A DNA stretch of 32,540 nucleotides, taken from positions 1 to 32,540 of the forward strand of contig PJAB01000243.1 of the NCBI GenBank assembly GCA_002887195.1, read 5' to 3'. Positions within the stretch are counted from its first letter, which is position 1; the number at the start of each line of letters is the position of its first letter. Below, in pieces: positions 25,432 to 32,540 of this stretch. This DNA comes from Chrysochromulina parva (lineage: Eukaryota > Haptophyta > Prymnesiales > Chrysochromulinaceae). Both the position numbers and the translations under genes were made by a program. Under the pieces are notes generated by a model that worked only from the letters and a program-made list of their open reading frames with translations, had not been told where the DNA came from and made no database searches.

Positions 25432-27096
25432 ATGCCGCGCACGTACCATGAATTGCCTCCAGTGCCAACGAACGGCGTCGTAGCTGCCGTCCAAACGTGC
25501 ATGAAAAACGTCCTCTTCGGACGGGAGCCAACGATGAAGGAGGATGGTATCGACGTGGTCCTCATCGGCGGAGGCATCATGAGCGCCACGCTGGGCGTCA
25601 TGCTGCTGGAGCTCGAGCCCTCCTGGCGCGTCCACATCTACGAGAGTCTGCCAAATGCTGGCGAGGAGGCTTCTAACGGCTGGAACAATGCGGGGACCGG
25701 GCACGCGGCCCTGTGCGAGCTGAACTACACGCCCGAGAGTAGTGAGACAGGCAAGATCGACATCTCCAAGGCAATCGCTATCAACGAGCAGTTCCAGGTC
25801 TCGAGACAACTATGGGCCTACCTGGTGAAAAAGAAGCTCCTCCCGACACCGAAGACCTTCATCAACCGCACGCCGCACTTGTCATTCGTGCAGGGTGCAG
25901 CTGAAGTCGACTTTCTGCGCCGGCGGTGGGAGTTGCTGCGGGAGGAGCCGCTGTTCGAGGGGATGGAGTTCACCGAGAACGCAAGCACGATCCGCAAGTG
26001 GGCGCCGCTATTGATGTCTGGGCGCGACACCTCGAAGAAGGCCAAACCCATCGCATGCACGCGCGTTGAGGAGGGGACCGATGTGGACTACGGCACCCTG
26101 ACCAAGCACCTGGTGCGAGCCTTCATTGCCAAGGGCGGCGTGTACCAATCGCTTTGCTCGGCCGAACGCTTCAAGCAGGACGCCGACGGCCAGTGGCGCG
26201 TCACCTTCCACAGGGAGGATCTCTCGTTGAACGGCACGATGGAGGTGCTCGCGCGCTTTGTTTTCATCGGCGCCGGCGGTGCCACGATCCCGCTGCTGCA
26301 GAGGACAGGCATCCCTGAGATACAGGGCTATGGCGCCCTGCCCATCTCGGCGCAATTCCTGTGCTGCCAGAACCCGGCGATCGTCGCCAAGCACCCGAGC
26401 AAAGTCTACGGAATGCCCGCGGCCGACGCGCCGCCCACGTCGGCGCCGCACCTCGACAAGCGAATCGTGGATGGGCAACCGATGATGCTCTTCGGCCCTT
26501 TCAGTGGCTTATCGGCACGCTATCTCAAGTCGGGCAGTGTGACGGACGCCGCCTCGACCATCCGCTGGCACAACTGCATCCCGATGGCTGCCGCGGGCCT
26601 GCAGAACCTCAAGATGGTTGCCCATCTCGCCAAGGAGCAAGCCATGACCAAGGAAGAGAAGCTCGAAGCGTTGCGCAAGTTCGTCCCCGATGCGCGCCCC
26701 GAGGATTGGAGTCTCACGTCGGCCGGGCAGAGCGTACAGGTGATCAAGTGGGACGAAGGCGACGAATGGACGGTGCCTCTCGTGGGCATTCCACTTCGGC
26801 TGCCGTCGTCCAAAATCGGATGCCTCCACTTTGGGACGGAGCTCGTCTCCTCGAAGGACGGGACCATGTGCGGGCTGCTTGGCGCGGCACCGGGCGCCTC
26901 GGGCTCCGCACAGGTGGGGCTGGACGTGCTTCGGAGCTGCTTCACCTCGAGGATGGGCGGCTGGAAGGAGAAGCTCAAGGAGATGATCCCCTCGTTTGGC
27001 GAGAGGCTCAATGGCGACCCAGCCAAAGCGCGCCAGAATCTGGCACGCACCGCCCAGATCCTGGGCTTGCGGGGAGACGATCAGGAGGTCGAGGAC

Positions 27097-27164
<68 letters not shown>

Positions 27165-27888
27165 GGAGGAAGGTGATGGAAAGGAGACGCCGCCGCGGCG
27201 TGCGCAGACGGGTGTACGAGATGATCTTCCAGTGGCCGCACGCTTGCCAGCGCCCGCAAACGATGTGTACTTGGGCGACTACGAGGAAGACCTCGAGAAA
27301 GAGGAGTTCACACTTCAACGTTCACACCTCGAGAAGGAGGAGTTCACACCTCAACGTTCACATCTCGAGAAGGAGGAGCGGGCGGCGACGGGTAAATGGT
27401 GGAGCAGGACAGATGGCGGCCAGATGGTGGAGCAGCAGCAGGAGGAGGAGGAGCAGCAGGAGGAGATAGCAGACCTGTTCGCGGCCCTCGACGAGTCACA
27501 GATCATGCGCACCTTTGCCAGGGCCGACACAGACGGCAGCGGCAAGCTGGACTTTGAGGAATTCTACCAGGTCCTTGAAGAGCTCAACGACTCAGCGGGA
27601 TACCCTCCACTGAATGAGGAAGATGCCTGGCGCATCTTTACCGAGTGTGACCGCGACGGCAGTGGCAGGGTCACAGTGCTCGAGTTCCTGAAAGCACACG
27701 CACCAGTCGCCAACCGGCCAACCGAGGATGCATCTGAGGATGCATCGTCGCCTTCGGCTGCCGACGACGACGTGGCGCCGGTGGCCTCGCCGTTGGCTTC
27801 GGCGAGAGGAACCCGAGGAGGAGGGATCCTACGCGACCCCCATCGCGCGCCTCGTCTTGAAGGAGATGACTTGGTGTTCGCCATTTGA
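25432..27888 (+). CDS. mqo: Malate:quinone oxidoreductase with C-terminal EF-hand pair
   Basis: An 818-residue single-exon protein from the first in-frame ATG (later Met24 and Met35 are possible). The FAD fold DVVLIGGGIMSATLG has its glycines at 46-48. The family signature SNGWNNAGTGHAALCELNYTP lies at 82-102. VDYGTLTKHL, FIGAGGATIPLLQ, MLFGPFSGLSARYLKSGS and LGAAPGASGSAQVG fit bacterial-type Mqo, which oxidises malate to oxaloacetate and reduces membrane quinone. The Mqo part ends near 545, the usual length. After it come an Asp/Glu run (about 554-580), a 12-residue repeat LEKEEFTxQRSH, and two canonical EF-hand loops: DTDGSGKLDFEE (699-710) and DRDGSGRVTVLE (740-751). Calcium regulation is inferred from these loops. 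A mitochondrial location is likely but no clear presequence is seen. Confidence 0.92.
27091..27170 (+). repeat. GAC/GAG triplet tract coding an acidic linker
   Basis: Alternating GAG and GAC codons produce a near-continuous Asp/Glu run of about 27 residues between the Mqo domain and the EF-hand tail. It looks like triplet slippage. Confidence 0.85.
27292..27380 (+). repeat. 36-bp tandem repeat in the mqo-like gene
   Basis: Units begin at CTCGAG in 27292, 27328 and 27364 and code for LEKEEFTxQRSH twice plus LEKEE. Each full unit includes two TTCACA strings. The frame is kept. Confidence 0.85.
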
Positions 27889-27978
27889 ACTGCTCAACGA
27901 AGCGTGTCAGCGTATCTGCGTATCTGCGTTCCCATGCAAAGATCAAGCACACAGCAAAGATCCGAGATCAAGCACACC

Positions 27979-28007
27979 GTTCACACCGCGCGCTTAACCG
28001 TTCACAC
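27979..28007 (+). promoter_or_regulatory. Paired GTTCACAC motifs before the TRMT2A start
   Basis: Two copies of GTTCACAC (27979-27986 and 28000-28007) lie within 42 bp upstream of the ATG at 28021. The spacing is two helical turns. A role is inferred only from position and from recurrence upstream of 30909. Confidence 0.25.
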
Positions 28008-28020
28008 GGGGGCTCGAGCT

Positions 28021-30533
28021 ATGGACATCGACGACGTGGCCGCAACTTCCGGCGAGGCGACTGCCGAGGCCGTCGTGGAGGCCTGCGCCCAAGCCGGCGC
28101 TGAGGCCAGCACCCAGGCCTGCGCCGAAGCCAGTGCCGACGCCACCGCTACCGTAGACGGCGAGCCCGACCGAGAGGATGAGATTGTCGTCTACGGATTG
28201 TCAAAGTGGCAGACGGGCAAGAGCCTCAAGGAGCGACTCGAAGGGCACCTTGCAGTCAAGGGTATCCGGCGGTGCCGGAAGCAGCCCACCGATACGCATG
28301 CATTCGTGCACTTCTTGACAGCCAGTGCTGCCGAGGAAGCGAGGAAGCTCATCGATGGTCACGTGTGGAAGGGCTCGGAGCTGTGGACGAAGCAGGCGCG
28401 CGCCATGGACCCAGAGCGCTTTGTGAAGCGGCAACGCCTCGAAAGGGACGCTGGCGAGCCGGAGCCGTCGTTGAAGAACGTCGTCGACTGCGTGACGCCG
28501 CTGCACGCCCTGCCGTACGAGGAGCAGCTGCTCGTGAAGCGCAAGGTGCTGCTCGGCGCCCTGCGCGAACTGCCGACCAAGTGGAAGACGACGATGAAGG
28601 AAATGCCCAAGGAGGCGTGGGCGGCGTGGCGCGTGCCCTTCGTCGACCCCAAGGTGACGCAGGCGCACGAGGGTGCGCCATGCGAGTTGGCGCCCGTCAT
28701 CCCCGCGCCCCGCACGCACGGATACCGGAACAAGTGCGAGTTCTCATTTGGACGCGACGCGGAAGGGCGCCCTTGCATTGGCTTCTTGCGCGGAGCGCTG
28801 CGCTTCGGCCCTCCCGTCGTTGGCCCGCCCGACGCGTGCCCGAACGTCTCCGATGAGATGAAGGCGGTCGTGCAGCGCGTGCAGGCCTTCCTTCTTGCGC
28901 GCGAGGCGGGCGGCGGCGGGGCGGGCGGCGACGGCGGGGCGGGTGGCGCCGTCGGTGGAGCTGGCAGCAGCAGCGAGGCGGGAGGCGGCGCGGCGGGCGG
29001 CGCGGCAGGCGGCGGTGGCGGCGGTCTGCCCCCGTACGATAAAGTCACTCGAGCGGGCTTTTGGCGGCAGCTTCTCGCGCGTCAGGCCTTCAATCCGTGT
29101 CCAACTGCCGAAGACGAGGCATCTACCGTTGCCAGCGCTGGTGAGGGTGCTAACGCGGGCGCCAACGCCGCTCCTGCACCACTGCTGCTCGTTGTCTCCG
29201 TGCAGCAGTCAGCGGCGCCATCGGTGGAGGCGGCGGAGGCCGAGGTAGAGGCGCTGCTAGCGTCGCTGCTCTCACCGCCTCTCTTTCCTCCGGTACGTCC
29301 TCATGGTCTCCTGACTGCCTCCTAATGGTCTCCTGATTGCCTCCTATTGGTCTCCTTATTGCCTCCTAATGGTCTCCCGATGGCCTCCTAATGGTCTCCC
29401 GATGGCCTCCTAATGGTCTCCCGATGGCCTCCTAATGGTCTCCTGATTGCCTCCTATTGGTCTCCTGATTGCCTCCTAATGGTCTCCTGATTGCCTCCTA
29501 TTGGTCTCCTGATTGCCTCCTAATGGTCTCCCGATGGCCTCCTAATGGTCTCCCAATGAACTCCTCATGGCAGGTACGCCTCTCGTTCGCATTCGAAGTG
29601 GTCGAGGGGCCGGGCGAGACGATCGCAGGGGGCGCTGAACGATGGCTGCTCGGCTGCCCATACATAGAGGAGCGGCTGCATGCACTCACCTTCCGCATCT
29701 CGCCTGCAGCCTTCTTTCAGGTCAACACGCCTCCTAATGGTCTCCTGATTGCCTCCTGATGGTCTCCTGATTGCCTCGTAATGGTCTCCTGATTGCCTCC
29801 TAATGGTCTCCTGATTGCCTTCTTTCAGGTCAACACCACCGGCGCCGAAGCGCTCTGCGAGCTGCTCCGATCGCTCGTGGGTGCGACCAAGGAGACGGTG
29901 CTGCTCGACGTGTGCTGTGGAACTGGGACGCTCGGCCTCTCTCTCGCCTCCTCAGTCAAGCGGCTCATTGGCATCGAGATGTGCGCGCCCGCGGTCGAGG
30001 ATGCGCGCGCGAACGCGGCACGCAACGGCATCACGAACGCGCTCTTCATCGCCAAGAAGGCCGAGGAGGCGACTCTCTCCGTGCTTGAGAACCTAAGTGC
30101 AGCAGAGAAGCGCTCGCTGGTGGCGATTGTCGACCCGCCGCGCGCGGGGCTGCACACTGACGTCCTCAAGGCACTGCGCGGCTGCCTACCACTGACCAAG
30201 ATCCTCTTCGTCGCATGCCACGCCCCCTCCTTCGTCGCCAACTCGGTCGTCCTCTGCCGTCCCGCCTCCAAGTCTTTCTTGGGCGCCCCTTTCGCGCCGA
30301 CCAGGGCATACGCTCTCGATCTCTTCCCTCACACGCAGCACTGTGAATTGATCACTGTGCTGGAGCGTCCGCCGCCGCCGCAGCCGCAGCCGCCGCAGCC
30401 GCCGCAGCCGCCGCAGCCGCCGCAGCCGCACCTGCAGTCGTCCCCGGAACCACCCCTGAAGCCTCCCTTCGAAGGTGGCGGCGGAGGTGACGGCCAAGGT
30501 GGCGGCTGCTCCACGGGCTCTGTTGGTGCTTGA
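28021..30533 (+). CDS. TRMT2A: tRNA (uracil-5-)-methyltransferase, TRMT2A/TrmA type (three exons)
   Basis: Exons 28021-29292, 29574-29720 and 29829-30533 give 707 residues. An RRM-like domain (about 55-130, IVVYGLSKWQ...) precedes the RNA-binding GYRNKCEFSFG (234-244), as in animal TRMT2A. A long Gly/Ala insert (28903-29030) follows. Exon 2 to 3 reads FRISPAAFFQVNTTGAEAL. The SAM-binding loop is LLDVCCGTGTLG (D500), then DPPRAGLH. The predicted nucleophile is C603 in FVACH and the base E646 in FPHTQHCE. By family it makes 5-methyluridine at tRNA position 54 using SAM. The C-terminus is a PQ-rich repeat and a Gly-rich tail. An ATG at 27934 is an alternative start, only 45 bp after the mqo stop. 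Confidence 0.9.
28903..29030 (+). repeat. Gly/Ala-rich coding insert
   Basis: GGC/GGG/GCG-rich coding sequence gives a run of glycine and alanine with few serines, inserted between the RNA-binding and catalytic parts of the methyltransferase. It keeps the frame. Confidence 0.75.
29293..29573 (+). other. TRMT2A intron 1 (281 bp), minisatellite-filled
   Basis: Donor CCG|GTACGT, acceptor ATGGCAG|GTACGC, phase 0. Stop codons block read-through. The interior from about 29300 to 29566 is a 22-bp tandem repeat. GGTACG occurs at both boundaries. Confidence 0.85.
29300..29566. repeat. 22-bp minisatellite, about 12 copies
   Basis: The unit is close to CCTCCTAATGGTCTCCTGAT plus two bases. Variants differ mainly at TAAT/TATT and TGATT/CGATG. 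Unit length is a constant 22 bp. It fills intron 1 of the tRNA methyltransferase gene. Confidence 0.93.
29721..29828 (+). other. TRMT2A intron 2 (108 bp), bounded by a 20-bp direct repeat
   Basis: Donor TTTCAG|GTCAAC, acceptor TTCTTTCAG|GTCAAC, phase 0. The 20-bp string GCCTTCTTTCAGGTCAACAC occurs at 29709-29728 across the donor and at 29817-29836 across the acceptor. Inside are about four copies of the same 22-bp unit as intron 1. Confidence 0.9.
29729..29816. repeat. 22-bp minisatellite, about four copies
   Basis: Same unit family as the array in intron 1 of the same gene (CCTCCTAATGGTCTCCTGAT core), with single-base variants such as CTCGTAAT and CTCCTGAT. Confidence 0.9.
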
Positions 30534-30908
30534 GCACGGCATCTGATGCGTCATTGGTATGCCGAGCCGATCTTAGTGGCCGGGGCGGCGCCGGCGAGGT
30601 ACCGGTACAACTGCGGTGTGGCGTGTGGCCTGCGGGAGGGGATATCGGACGGTGTGCCCCCGCTCCACGGTGCGTTCGGAGTGTTTAAATTCAGTGCCAT
30701 TTGTGTACTCCTGTATGATTAACGCCCCCGAACTTGCCGGGGTTGCACCGGGGAAATAGATTGGATGAACCCCCTCGGCGCCTATAATTGATTTGTTTTT
30801 TGCGTTACATGTAGTAAAGTCGCGCGGTGTGAACGAGTTTTGTTCACGGTGTCGCGGGGTGTGAACGAGTTTGTTCACGGCGGGGATGCGCGGTCCGGTG
30901 TGGCGTTG
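30534..30908. promoter_or_regulatory. Intergenic region upstream of the ARM/U-box gene
   Basis: These 375 bp hold the methyltransferase 3' flank and the promoter side of the ARM/U-box gene. The GC content drops around 30690-30815, including TATAATTG (30782-30789) and a T run. Two inverted repeats lie at its right end. No ORF is supportable. Confidence 0.45.
30829..30878. promoter_or_regulatory. Two adjacent GTGAAC...GTTCAC inverted repeats
   Basis: Two dyads lie at 30829-30847 (GTGAAC, 7-base spacer, GTTCAC) and 30861-30878 (same arms, 6-base spacer). They are repeated 32 bp apart, about three helical turns, and end 30 bp before the ATG at 30909. They could bind a dimeric factor or form hairpins in the 5' leader. 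Function is inferred. Confidence 0.4.
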
Positions 30909-32540
30909 ATGTCGTCCCGCGTCCCGCTAACCGAGCGAGTAGCGGCGACCTTGAAGCGCCACGCCGAGGAGCGATGCGATTTCGATGAGCGCCATGCCAA
31001 GGAGCTCCATGAGCTCACTGACTCTGGCATGAGCGCTGACGAGTGTGAGGCCGTCCGGCCGGCGATCCCAAGCGTTGTGCAGCTGCTCAAGCTTAGCGGC
31101 GGAGCCTCAGTGGCTGCTTCGACCCTGCTCAGCCTCTCCCGCACCAGCGATACTGCCCGTGATGCCATCCGAGAGGCGGGCGCCATCCCGCCGCTCGTGG
31201 CGTTGCTGCATGCGGGGGCTGAGTCGGAGGCGGCGGCGAATGCGGCAGGCGCGTTGTGGATCCTCGCCCTCAACCCCACCAACCAAGACGCCATCCGAGA
31301 GGCGGGCGCCATCCCGCCGCTCGTGGCGTTGCTGCATGCGGGGGCTGAGTCGAAGGCGGCGAAGAATGCGGCAGGCGCGTTGTGGATCCTCGCCCGCAAG
31401 AACCCCACCAACCAAGACGCCATCCGAGAGGCGGGCGCCATCCCGCCGCTCGTGGCGTTGCTGCATGCGGGGGCTGAGTCGGAGGCGGCGGAGAATGCGG
31501 CTTGCGCGTTGCGGAACCTCGCCTGCGACAACCCCACCAACCAAGATGCCATCCGAGAGGCGGGCGCCATCCCGCAGCTCGTGGCGTTGCTGCATGCGGG
31601 GGCTGAGTCGGAGGCGGCGGAGAATGCGGCAGGCGCGTTGTGGATCCTCGCCCACGACAACCGCACCAACCAAGACGCCATCCGAGAGGCGGGCGCCATC
31701 CCGCCGCTCGTGGCGTTGCTACATGCGGGGGCTGAGTCGAAGGCGGCAAAGAAAGCGGCTGGCGCGTTGTGCAGCCTCGCCCGCCACAACCGCACCAACC
31801 AAGATGCCATCCGAGAGGCGGGCGCCATCCCGCAGCTCGTGGCGTTGCTGCATGCGGGGGCTGAGTCGGACCCGGCGAAGATTGCGGCTGGCGCGTTGTG
31901 GAACCTCGCCCGCGACAACCCCACCAACCAAGACGCCATCCGAGAGGCGGGCGCCATCCCGCCGCTCGTGGCGTTGCTGCATGCGGGGGCTGAGTCGGAG
32001 GCGGCGAAGAGTGCGGCTGGCGCGTTGGGGAACCTCGCCCGCGACAACCCCACCAACCAAGACGCCATCCGAGAGGCGGGCGCCATCCCGCAGCTCGTGG
32101 CGTTGCTGCATGCGGGGGCTGAGTCGAAGGCGGCGAAAAATGCTGCACAATCACTGTGCGTCCTCGTATGTAACCCCACCTGCTGCGATGCCATCCTTGC
32201 CGCCGTCGTCAACGCCGCCGCGCCTCTCCACGCCTTCTCTAAGCTGCAGCGCAAGCTCCATTCAGTTGCGACGGCGCGGCTGCATCGTGCTGAGGCTGGT
32301 GAGACCGTTGTTGCGCTGGAGGCGGCGCTGGCAACGGCGGCGGCCGTCGGCGCGGCGGACGAGGCGGTGACGGAGCGCGTGCGCTCACGGCTTGACGAGC
32401 TGCAGACGGCGGCGGCACGACGCGCACGGCGCGAGTCTGTCGGGCTGAACGTGCCGCTGCCTGCCGACTTCACATGCCCGATCACCTACGACAAGATGAA
32501 GGACCCAGTCGTCGCGTCCGATGGCCATTCCTACGAGCGC
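30909..32540 (+). CDS. Armadillo-repeat protein with C-terminal U-box (3' end outside window)
   Basis: An ATG at 30909 opens a frame with no stop through the last base (544 codons). Residues 1-45 are charged and helical. A degenerate ARM unit (47-85) is followed by eight near-identical ARM repeats (86-427). Their units begin at 31164, 31290, 31419, 31548, 31677, 31806, 31935 and 32064 and are 42 or 43 codons long. Each reads AIREAGAIPPLVALLHAGAE then NAAGALWxLA and NPTNQD. A more diverged helical segment (428-520) leads to FTCPITYDKMKDPVVASDGHSYER, the start of a U-box, which recruits E2 enzymes in ubiquitin ligases. The domain order is ARM then U-box, the reverse of plant PUB-ARM proteins. 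Near-identity of the repeats at DNA level suggests recent expansion or gene conversion. The frame is incomplete only because the window ends. Confidence 0.9.
   Translation, partial: MSSRVPLTERVAATLKRHAEERCDFDERHAKELHELTDSGMSADECEAVRPAIPSVVQLLKLSGGASVAASTLLSLSRTSDTARDAIREAGAIPPLVALLHAGAESEAAANAAGALWILALNPTNQDAIREAGAIPPLVALLHAGAESKAAKNAAGALWILARKNPTNQDAIREAGAIPPLVALLHAGAESEAAENAACALRNLACDNPTNQDAIREAGAIPQLVALLHAGAESEAAENAAGALWILAHDNRTNQDAIREAGAIPPLVALLHAGAESKAAKKAAGALCSLARHNRTNQDAIREAGAIPQLVALLHAGAESDPAKIAAGALWNLARDNPTNQDAIREAGAIPPLVALLHAGAESEAAKSAAGALGNLARDNPTNQDAIREAGAIPQLVALLHAGAESKAAKNAAQSLCVLVCNPTCCDAILAAVVNAAAPLHAFSKLQRKLHSVATARLHRAEAGETVVALEAALATAAAVGAADEAVTERVRSRLDELQTAAARRARRESVGLNVPLPADFTCPITYDKMKDPVVASDGHSYER
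31164..32189 (+). repeat. Eight 126-129-bp tandem repeats (ARM units)
   Basis: Eight consecutive units share long identical DNA blocks such as ATCCGAGAGGCGGGCGCCAT and GTGGCGTTGCTGCATGCGGG. They differ mainly at a PPL/PQL codon and in the helix-2/3 codons. The first and last units are 126 bp, the others 129 bp. Confidence 0.95.

Noticed and set aside
29300..29566. CRISPR-like regularly spaced repeat array
   Set aside because: The repeats are directly tandem with no unique spacers, lie inside a spliced eukaryotic intron, and have no cas genes nearby.
30875..32485. A 536-codon minus-strand open frame across the ARM repeats
   Set aside because: It is a periodic antisense shadow of the repeat array. 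Its translation is a low-complexity Ala/Ser repeat, while the plus frame gives textbook ARM units and a U-box.

Overview
The window reads as nuclear DNA of a GC-rich unicellular eukaryote, most likely a microalga. A haptophyte or similar chromist is my best guess, but no marker gene here proves the lineage. The eukaryotic evidence is spliceosomal GT-AG introns of 72-281 bp, found by joining reading frames that together complete well-known families. There are also a U-box/ARM protein, EF-hands, a Ser/Thr kinase, a DMGDH-type mitochondrial flavoprotein and a plant-type phosphoglycerate-mutase-like protein. Most intron donors are GTGCG or GTACG. Coding density is high; two same-strand genes may be only 12 bp apart.

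Layout. 1-522: no gene, a 35-bp tandem repeat at the left edge. 523-1698 (-): histidinol-phosphate aminotransferase, divergent from a Ser/Thr kinase (1811-3514, +). 3803-4918 (-): GT8 (glycogenin-like) glycosyltransferase. 5129-6463 (-): Cys-rich unknown with one inferred intron. 6761-11120 (-): large fused protein with TPR-like, ANF-receptor/periplasmic-binding, His-rich and transmembrane segments. 11134-12330 (-): unknown low-complexity protein. 12343-13846 (-): Rieske oxygenase of the choline/betaine/carnitine type, divergent from a probable glycosyltransferase (14060-15184, +). 15286-16128 (+): possible N-myristoylated protein with two SH3/KOW-like repeats. 16661-19538 (-): dimethylglycine/sarcosine dehydrogenase in four exons, divergent from a small unknown gene (19650-19982, +). 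20257-20683 (-): FkbM-methyltransferase-like 3' fragment. 20988-23927 (-): zinc-knuckle + UvrD-type helicase + J-domain fusion, divergent from a histidine phosphatase (24462-25280, +). 25432-27888 (+): malate:quinone oxidoreductase with two C-terminal EF-hands. 28021-30533 (+): TRMT2A-type tRNA uracil-5-methyltransferase in three exons. 30909->32540 (+): eight near-identical ARM repeats followed by a U-box cut by the window end.

How the genes relate. The Rieske oxygenase and DMGDH-like enzyme could catalyse successive steps of betaine/methylated-amine demethylation, but the Rieske substrate is not certain. The other genes look like unrelated housekeeping, signalling and surface functions.

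The most unusual signal is intron structure. Several introns are bounded by direct copies of the exon-intron junction, and one contains a decayed copy of the next exon's start. This is what intron birth by tandem duplication of an AG|GT-containing segment would leave. Two introns of the tRNA methyltransferase are also filled with the same 22-bp minisatellite.
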